Assembly: GCA_002682825.1 (NCBI GenBank)
Contig: NOKP01000080.1
Span: 7,527 to 42,574, forward strand
Direction: 5' to 3'
Length of the DNA stretch: 35,048 bases
Source: Neonectria sp. B-13
Taxonomy: Eukaryota > Ascomycota > Sordariomycetes > Hypocreales > Nectriaceae
A model generated the notes under the pieces. The model had not been told where the DNA came from. It searched no databases and was given only the letters and a program-made list of their open reading frames with translations. The translations under genes and the position numbers were made by a program. This document shows positions 28,691 to 35,048 of the stretch, piece by piece; the stretch's first letter is position 1, and every line of letters starts with the position of its first letter.

Positions 28691-29140
28691 CTCTGACGGT
28701 ATCCACATAATCGATACACTGCTGCTAAACTCTCTCAAACGATCTGCGGCCGCGTAGATCCGGCGGATGGCGTCCTGTCCCGATTGTTGCCGCGGTTGTC
28801 CCACCACCAGCGCTGCGCCTCTATTGCTCGTAAAGATCGTGATGACCCTATGAAATAGTCTCCCGGGCAGAGCTTCTAACGCTTGTGCCATTGCCGTAAG
28901 CTCAGCCGTATGTGGGTTTTGTTCGCCCCTTGTACCAAGCATTACTGAGAATGAATCGAATCCGCTCGCATGTCTGACTGATGCTGGGAGCCGAGTTGCT
29001 GCTCCCATGCCCGCTAGATCATTTCTTGCTGAGCTGCTCGTCGCAATCCGTATCGCCCACGCTGCGTCTGCTCCCTTGTTGATGTTTTCCTCGGTTTCTT
29101 CGGTCAATATTCGGATTTGGTTTACCCAGGGGCGCACGGC
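28690..29140 (-). pseudogene. LINE RNase H-like domain fragment (second LINE copy)
   Basis: The minus strand reads IRIATSSSARNDLAGMGA, HTAELTAMAQALEALPG, NRGAALVVGQPRQQSGQ and VSIMWIPSESDAAK. It aligns with the RNase H-like part of the LINE at 14717-16741 (RIATSASARNG, YTAELEAIA, RNRSALQAI, KPRQQSGQ, MRWVPATNES) but is strongly diverged, so it belongs to another LINE family. Both RT and 3' end are missing. Confidence 0.75.
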
Positions 29141-30583
29141 TTACTTGATAACACTGTCATAGCGAAGATATTGATCGTATGAAGGTTCTCAGCCATTGTT
29201 GGCGGCTTCTAATCGCCAGTAAGACGAGGTGAGGAGGGGTCTTTCTACTCCTTGGGCCATATTCGTTTCAACTTTGCGATGCAGATGTTGGCACTCTCAT
29301 CCACCCGCGGAAGGATTCAAGGAATCAACTCCCTGGCGGAATATTCTCAAGCGTTGTGTCACATCGTATGTCTAAGACCGCTCTAACTTCGGACCGAGTC
29401 TCTGACTATAAGGCCGAGTCTCTGACTATCGGGACGAGTTACCCACAGGATCAACTTGATCAGAAGGATATAACAGACCAACTGCAGTCATTCATTCAGT
29501 TAGAAATCAAGAGCTTCAACGCAGTCAAAATCCCCCGTTGAATGTGACACTCCCTATCTTGCTCTGTGTTATTCGACCTGCAGGAATTCGAACGTATCGG
29601 GTAGACCATCGGTTGGCAGCATCCTCGGCATCATGTGAATTATAGGCTCTTGCTCGACGGGAAGTTTCGAGGCGACTACTGGGTGGTTTCATGGCGCACA
29701 GTATCCGGGCTACTAAACCTTGGGGAGGAAGATTGGGACGGGAACCTTCCCCGGGGAAGGTTAGAGTAATACGAGAAGTAACATATTAGTTAACTTAAAA
29801 ACCGGGTAGACTGCCAATGTTAAGATTCACCGCTGAGGCTATACGAGCGCAATCGTCATCGCAGTATCATTGGAGAACCAACTAAGCTTTTGCCATGCCT
29901 GAAATCCAATGTACTTACTTTCGACGGCGGCGAGCCAAACTCCACAAGCCATTGGAATGCTTCCAATAGATGCGGCTCCGTGATGATCAAGGCATCCCAT
30001 GACTGCATTATCCTGGTTCCTGACTCTAGCGATAGGTCCTAAAGGCTTTCCTTCTACCATTTATGAGTTGACGACCTTTCAGTGAAAGATCAGACGCCGG
30101 CCTGTACCCCGCGTACCGCAATTTGCATGGAAAATGACATGGCGGTTGGTGGCGTTCAGGGTAAATGAAGTGAAAGGTGATTCAAGTGAAAGGCATGGAG
30201 CTGATTGGTTCCGAACAACAGTCAGTTGCACTACAGTGCGTCATGTGGTTCCAACCCCAGCTAACCCGGCAGCCTTGCGAGCAGCCCCTAAAGAGCAGGC
30301 GGCCTTGCCTGCCGCTGCCCTGACCACGAGGAAAAGCAATAAACGACAATGACGAATACATAAGCCTCGCCGTGTCTACCTAATAAGCCACCACGAGCCG
30401 CAGATGCCAATAGTTTTCGCCATGTATGGCAGGGGTATGTGTGACCTGGCACCAAGTAAACCCCTCCAATGACATCCAACAGGCTGTAAAACCACAGCTT
30501 GACTTCAACGCTCGTTCTGATACAAAGCCCTCAACCTCCTGCTTGGCTGCCTCGGTGCTACCAAAGCCGCTCGTCACGCTACC
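29141..30583. other. Interval without a recognisable gene
   Basis: Several short frames (29356-29541 plus, 29839-30060 minus) have no recognisable domains. The last 200 or so bases before 30584 are probably the promoter and 5' UTR of the Skt5-like gene. Confidence 0.5.
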
Positions 30584-31841
30584 ATGGCCGCAGTTAGCAC
30601 CTCACCGCCTTCCACCGCGACTTCGCCCTCGTCAAATTATCAGGACCCTTTGCCAAATCCCTCCTCGAAGCAAAGCGACGACGCTCCCCGTAGCCCCGTC
30701 CGTGTCCCCAATCTCGACTCGGCCGGTGGCCCACGACTGCGCGATGGCCCGGTCTCTCCTGTCCGTGTAAATTTCCAGCAGGAGAACTGGGCTCNGTCTC
30801 GAACCCCTATGAGCTACTTCGCGAAGCTCGGAAAATTCTCCAGCGTCTCGCCAGCGCTGGTTACCCCTTCGCTCAGTATTACCTCGCCGACGGCTACGTT
30901 TCTGGCCTCTTCAATAAGGGCAAAGAGGATTACAACTCGGCCTTCCCTCTCTTCGTTCTGGCCGCGAAGCATGGTCATGCCGAGTCTGGTTATCGAACCG
31001 CGCTGTGTTACGAGTTTGGCTGGGGCCGCCGCAAAGATCCCGCCAAGGCAGTGCAGTTTTTGCGAACGGCGGCTTCGAAACGACACCCTGGTGCCATGGC
31101 ACGCTTAGGAAAGGCCTGCGTATCTGGCGATCTCGGTGAGAAGCGATACCGAGAGGGTATCAAGTGGATGAAGCTAGCTGCTGAATCTGCCGATGCCCAA
31201 TACAACTCCGCGCCTTACCAACTCGGTTGTTTGTACGAGGCTGGCTATGGCGACGATGTGTTCAATAAGATGACAATTATGCCGCAGAACTTTTCACGCA
31301 AGCGGCTGATCTGGGCCATCCTGAGGCCAACTGCCGTCTTGGTGATGCGTATGAACATGGCCGGCTCAACTGCCCCCGCGACCCAGCTCTCAGTGTGCAC
31401 TTTTACACTGGCGCGGCTGAGCGCGGACATGCTGGAGCCATGATGGGATTGTGTGCCTGGTATATGGTTGGTGCTCCTCCGATCCTGGAGAAGGACGAGG
31501 AGGAAGCCTACGAGTGGGCGCGTCGATCCGCCGATCTAGGTATGTCCAACTATATCCCCTAAACGAATAGTTGAGTCACTAACACGCATGCAGGTTTTGT
31601 GAAGGCGCAGTATGCCGTGGGCTACTTTGCAAAGATGGGCATTGGGTGTTGTCGTGGCGTCCTAGAAGCCAATGTCTGGTACGCCAAGGCCGCTGATGCC
31701 GGAGATGAGCGAGCCAAGCTGCGCTTGGCTATTATTCAAGGAGCGGTCAGTGGCCAGGGAACCCCTATGGAGGTTGCCCCCCCTCGCAACGGCAAGATGC
31801 AGAAGAACGGCAAGGACGACAAGGAATGTGTTGTTATGTGA
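30584..31841 (+). CDS. Skt5/Chs4-like chitin synthase regulator (Sel1 repeats, CaaX end)
   Basis: It starts at ATG 30584 with a Ser/Pro-rich N-terminus. A series of Sel1/TPR-like repeats follows: LLREARKILQRLASAGYP, FPLFVLAAKHGHAESGYRTA, AVQFLRTAASKRHPGAMARL, GIKWMKLAAESADAQY, AAELFTQAADLGHPEANCRL, VHFYTGAAERGHAGAMMGLC and, after an intron (31540-31593, GTATGT...CAG), FVKAQYAVGYFAKMGIGC. It ends in KECVVM, a CaaX prenylation motif like the one in yeast Skt5/Chs4, which recruits and activates chitin synthase at the membrane. Two one-base losses break the raw frame: at the N base 30795 and at 31267-31272 (AAGATGAC where AAGGATGAC is expected). Both look like sequencing errors, so the gene is probably live, about 401 residues. 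Confidence 0.85.
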
Positions 31842-32582
31842 AGGAGAACGACAATAGACGATAAGGAATGTAAATAGAGAAGAGTAGATTTTAGATGGAG
31901 TTGTAAGTTAATGATGCTTAAAGGCGGGAATTATAAAGCGATTGAGATCTTACTTCATATTGGTTTTATTACGGTGGCTTGGGCGGAGGACCAAGTCTGG
32001 GAGCTCAAGGGCCTAGAAATGGGACTAAACTACCTACCACCTGCTGAATTTTTGCTTGCTGTCTTAGGACTGAGAAATTACAATAGATTGTCCACAACTT
32101 TTGGTGTTAGTGGCATTCTAGTGTCCTGAGTTTTGAGGCAACTAAATCTATCATAACTCTTTGGTTTATAGAGGTGCTAATATTTCACGAAGGGCTAGGA
32201 CGAATGACCGACTGGAAGCGAATAGCCCCCCAATGGTAGCACCCTAATGAAGATTCGTAATGAACCCTGGATACTAAAGCCATGGAGGGCAGGATATATA
32301 GTATAGGCAGATTGCTTCTTAGCATCAGTCCATTGAATTGGATGGTCACTATCTTATACAAAGAAGAGGTTCACTTCTAGTAGACCAAAGGATTTATATA
32401 GTATTATAGGTTTATAACTAAGAACTCTAAAGCTAGTAATATATGGCCTTAATTACTCAGGCGATAATAGAATCTAAGTATAGTAAAAATATCAGTCCTT
32501 CCTCCTAGCAAGTCAGAAAAGACTACAATTCGTTGCACTTTTAATTGATAGAAGGCTCATCTCACAGCATCTTTAGACATTT
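31842..32582. other. Interval without a recognisable gene
   Basis: This is the 3' flank of the Skt5-like gene followed by AT-rich sequence. The frame at 31911-32129 shows no recognised domain. Confidence 0.5.
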
Positions 32583-33751
32583 CTCACAGCTTTGAAACTC
32601 TCTTACCTCAAGCCAGCAGCATATGACTCTCTATGAAGGTGTCGTTCACAATAGCAGCGCTTGTACTAGCGTCGAGAGCGAGAGAGAAAAGAGGCTATTA
32701 TCCCAGCAAGTCGATTCTTCCTCTTAGGGGCGGCGCATTTAAGCATGTCGAGGGCCTCCTTTTATGTTGTATACCCAGTTCTACTACCAACAGTCCCGAT
32801 AGGTAAAGAAGGGAAGTAGACAGTGATAGTCATTGTTAATACGTTGGTCTTCTGATCGAACTCTGAAGTCAAATGACTCTAGGCTGCTTCTGCTGTGCTT
32901 GCTGGATCCTGACCTGTCATTATGAACATCGCTGCTATGATATTCGCCGTGTTGATGTTTGAACCAAATTGACCATTTTGGATCCCCCCTTCTTTGAGAG
33001 TCTGCTGAGCTAGATAGAGGCGCTCTGTGCTGCACCCGAAAATTGCCTGACAAGCCGATGGTGTGATCGTTCCCTAAGCGAGTACTTTCATACCCCTTGC
33101 GGCTTTGACATTTCCCTACGAGGGCTTTTTGTCAGATGCCATTTGGCCCTCAACAAAGAAGCCCTAGATCGAAAACTTGCTCGCATAGCGGTTTCAGAGC
33201 ATGTCACAAGCATACTGCGTAGCCTTCATGACCATGTTCTATCCAGCAGCCCCTCCACAGTAGTAGCTGCAAAAAACGTGGACCTATGATCCAATGATAG
33301 TGGGTCTTATTTCCTAGAGACGTACATGCCTGCTCATAGACTCCGCCCACTGAGAAAACTCAGTTCGAAAATCCAGGAAGACTCGAGCAAAGGCTACTGC
33401 GTGGCTTAGGTCTTTGAAGAGAAACACAGGAGCCCAAGTCATACCATTTCCGAGAGTTTCAAAGTAAATTCCTCCAGATGAGTTAAAGGCCTTACAGCCA
33501 CAAGAGCAACTAGCAATGAGGGTTGCTTCATAGGTCACTAATGGTGCATAGAAGTTGCTTTCGATGTCCATGCTCCTTATACGCAATAGCCCTACAATGC
33601 CGATAGGCACTTTACAGAAGCCGATGAAGTTTTCGATACGTATATCTTTGACGTCTTCGCTTTTATGGCAAGTGTTTGGCAACTCTAGAGCACTGAGGAT
33701 CGAGCGGGCGCTCTCAGTCCCGTGAAGTTTGGATAAAGCCATGGCTAGCAA
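32583..33751 (-). pseudogene. Short (soluble) HMG-CoA reductase, dead by RIP-like stops
   Basis: The minus strand reads, in order, IENFIGFCKVPIGIVGLLRI, FYAPLVTYEATLIASCSCGC, NGMTWAPVFLF, NMVMKATQYACDMLRNRYAS, GFFVEGQMASDKKPS, FGCSTERLYLAQQTLKEGG, QNGQFGSNINTANIIAAMF, GQDPASTAEAA, YFPSLPIGTVGS and (after a frameshift near 32680) LALDASTSAAIVNDTFIESH. All four catalytic positions of HMG-CoA reductase are visible: Glu (YEATL), Lys (SDKKP), Asp (GQDPAS) and His (ESHM). Stops replace Trp three times (PS*GN, LA*GT, EAA*SHL; TGG to TAG), and others occur. There is no membrane domain. The family makes mevalonate from HMG-CoA. It is clearly inactive here. Confidence 0.85.
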
Positions 33752-34032
33752 GCAGTAGTGATGCTGAGGGCGTGATCGGTAAGATGATGAGGCAGGAGAC
33801 TGCTCATGGCTGAAAAGGGAGTCTCACACGTTGGACATTTAAAGTTGTACTCGCCATCATCGCATTCATAATGTCGGGATTGGTAACATTCTAAAGCCAG
33901 GTTAGTGATGCAGTCTTTATCAAGCCATGAGCAGGTGCCAGCTTCAAGGTTTAGGACCATTGCCGAGGGCGATGAGAACTTTCTAGGGCATCCGAAGCAT
34001 ATTGTGGTATTTTCTTCGTGCGTCCGCAGGTG
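33745..34032 (-). pseudogene. C2H2 zinc-finger protein, C-terminal exon relic
   Basis: After an acceptor (TTTAG at 34037-34033) the exon reads HLRTHEENTTICFGCPRKFS, then SAMVLNLEAGTC, and FKCPTCETPFSAMSSLLPHH followed by LTDH. There are two finger-like units: the first lacks a usual His (VLNLEAGTC), the second is a complete C-x2-C...H-x4-H. It ends at 33745 and overlaps the start of the reductase relic. No upstream exon could be identified. Confidence 0.5.
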
Positions 34033-34600
34033 CTAAATAATTATAAACACTAAACGTCTTAGAGGGGACCTCGATACCTACTACATTCAGGTTATGTTAG
34101 GAATCAAGGCGCGTCGTGCAATCCATACACATGCTGTGCCGCGATACATTGTATTGACTAAGTGTTCCGATGACCAGACCTAGCAGGCACTAAAACACTA
34201 GATCTGCTAATTGTATTGGAGGAGAACACTAGGGATTTTAAGAGGCGAGCAGGCCATGGCCAAGGTTTTAATAAACACCACTATGTTAGGCAGATTAAGT
34301 AGTATTCTTAAAACTCTACTTCTCATGGAAATCGTGCTTGCTGTACAGGCACAGCGAAAATGACACAAGTATCCAAATCAAATCCATCTAAACGAGCAAG
34401 CCTTTTCCTTCATACGGACCCTGTCCCTGTCCAACTCATCCGTCAAACCTCCCGTTCATCACAGTTCGTATATTATTGTCTCTCGTGTGAGTGACTACTC
34501 ACTCACTCACTCACACTTAGCCATGTATCCTCTTAAACAGGGTTCACAACACGGCCGTGCGTGGCAGGGGCTGTCGTCGCGGGCGTGGTCCCCGTAGGGC
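34033..34600. other. Interval without a gene; CACT microsatellite
   Basis: Only short frames occur. A (CACT)n run with a mirrored GTGAGTGA start lies at about 34486-34517. The last part is probably the 3' flank of the opsin-like gene. Confidence 0.5.
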
Positions 34601-34981
34601 CTATGTCCTCGTCTCAGGGTGCAGACCGTTCCCGTGGGAGCTAACGCGGCCGTACTGGGTGAAGTGCAGGTTCATGCGGCTGTAGTCCCACTTGCGAGCG
34701 AGGAACAGGAAGGCGAAGGCGGTGCCGGCCACGAGCAAGAGGTCAAGGATGCCGAAGAAGATGAGGCTCTGGGTGACGCCGATGACGTTGCCGCCGTCCG
34801 AAACGGCGAAAGCGATCGGGTATAGGAACCAGAAGAAGTTGACCCAACCGGCGAGCATGGTGTGGTCGCGGCCGACCTCGACGCGGTCGGCGGAGGAGCG
34901 GCTAGCCCACATGGTCTGGAAGGCGAGGAGGAGGTAGGCGATGGTGCCGAAGGTGTAGATGTTAGATTGGATTATGTACAC
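34601..34981 (-). CDS. Opsin-related (ORP/Hsp30-like) membrane protein, C-terminal part
   Basis: The frame carries the last three helices of a microbial-rhodopsin fold: IYTFGTIAYLLLAFQTMWAS, WVNFFWFLYPIAFAVSDGGN (the helix 6 W-x-x-YP and the Asp-Gly-Gly loop) and LIFFGILDLLLVAGTAFAFL (helix 7). In helix 7 the retinal-binding Lys expected a few residues after ILD is replaced by Val, so it cannot bind retinal. This is the pattern of fungal opsin-related proteins (Hsp30/Yro2 type), stress-linked plasma-membrane proteins. The cytoplasmic tail has ARKWDYSRMNLHFTQYGRVS. Helices 1-4 are not in the window; upstream at 34993-35035 lies an odd repeat, GGTGGTCA...GACCGC twice, which may be an element end that truncates the gene. 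Confidence 0.75.
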   Translation of the reverse strand: MYIIQSNIYTFGTIAYLLLAFQTMWASRSSADRVEVGRDHTMLAGWVNFFWFLYPIAFAVSDGGNVIGVTQSLIFFGILDLLLVAGTAFAFLFLARKWDYSRMNLHFTQYGRVSSHGNGLHPETRT

Positions 34982-35048
34982 ATTATCTTCAGGGTGGTCA
35001 TGTGACCGCCTTGGTGGTCAACAGACCGCTCGCCTAACCCTTGCCGGC

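Noticed and set aside
30288..30577. Minus-strand frames upstream of the Skt5-like gene
   Set aside because: No recognised domain and probably promoter/5' UTR of the plus-strand gene.
32784..33053. 89-residue minus-strand frame
   Set aside because: It lies in another frame of the HMG-CoA reductase relic, whose own frame matches the family throughout.

Overview
The window looks like a transposon-rich stretch of a filamentous ascomycete (Pezizomycotina, perhaps Sordariomycetes) genome. Genes carry short 45-63 nt introns with GTATGT/GTAAGT-type donors. The mobile elements are typical of such fungi: Fot/pogo, hAT, FAR1-type MULE, Tad-like LINE and a Helitron-type PIF1 helicase. Several dead copies show TGG-to-TAG, CAG-to-TAG or CGA-to-TGA stops of the kind expected from repeat-induced point mutation (RIP). 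One N base (30795) and two one-base frame breaks in an otherwise good gene suggest a draft assembly. No bacterial-style features, tRNA or rRNA were seen. || Layout: 1-2985 hAT transposon (minus) with a 5' terminus at 2985; 2990-4560 empty apart from a tiny RT relic; 4580-5114 possible small fungal gene; 5730-6110 dead sugar transporter; 6253-7990 second, 5'-truncated hAT; 8087-8820 short repeats and a hairpin; 8926-13292 a mosaic of MULE 5' half, Helitron-type helicase and the 3' half of a different MULE; 13361-13717 TPR relic; 14437-16762 5'-truncated Tad-like LINE; 17416-17685 SANT/Myb-like ORF; 18340-20200 complete Fot/pogo element inside a TAG microsatellite; 20579-26973 a rearranged fumarylacetoacetase (FAH) locus; 27036-29140 MULE, zinc-finger, unknown and LINE relics; 30584-31841 Skt5/Chs4-like chitin synthase regulator; 32583-33751 dead short HMG-CoA reductase; 33745-34032 C2H2 zinc-finger relic; 34601-34981 opsin-like fragment lacking the retinal lysine. 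|| The central result is in 20579-26973. A FAH gene whose exons and splice sites all still read through was cut by a 663-bp element, leaving CGTTCCAC on both sides of the insertion. It was then split by an inversion between two copies of that element in opposite orientation. The 5' half of the gene (plus strand, 25067-25869) and the 3' half (minus strand, 21248-20579) now lie about 4 kb apart around a decayed MULE. The element's ends are not inverted repeats. About 92 bases at one end are the letter-by-letter reverse, without complementing, of the other end: terminal mirror repeats, in both copies. The internal part encodes a FAR1-like zinc domain followed directly by a zinc knuckle, as in the neighbouring MULEs but without a transposase. 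I know of no described transposon class with such ends. A separate 432-bp MITE with ordinary inverted repeats and a perfect 9-bp target duplication sits inside one copy.
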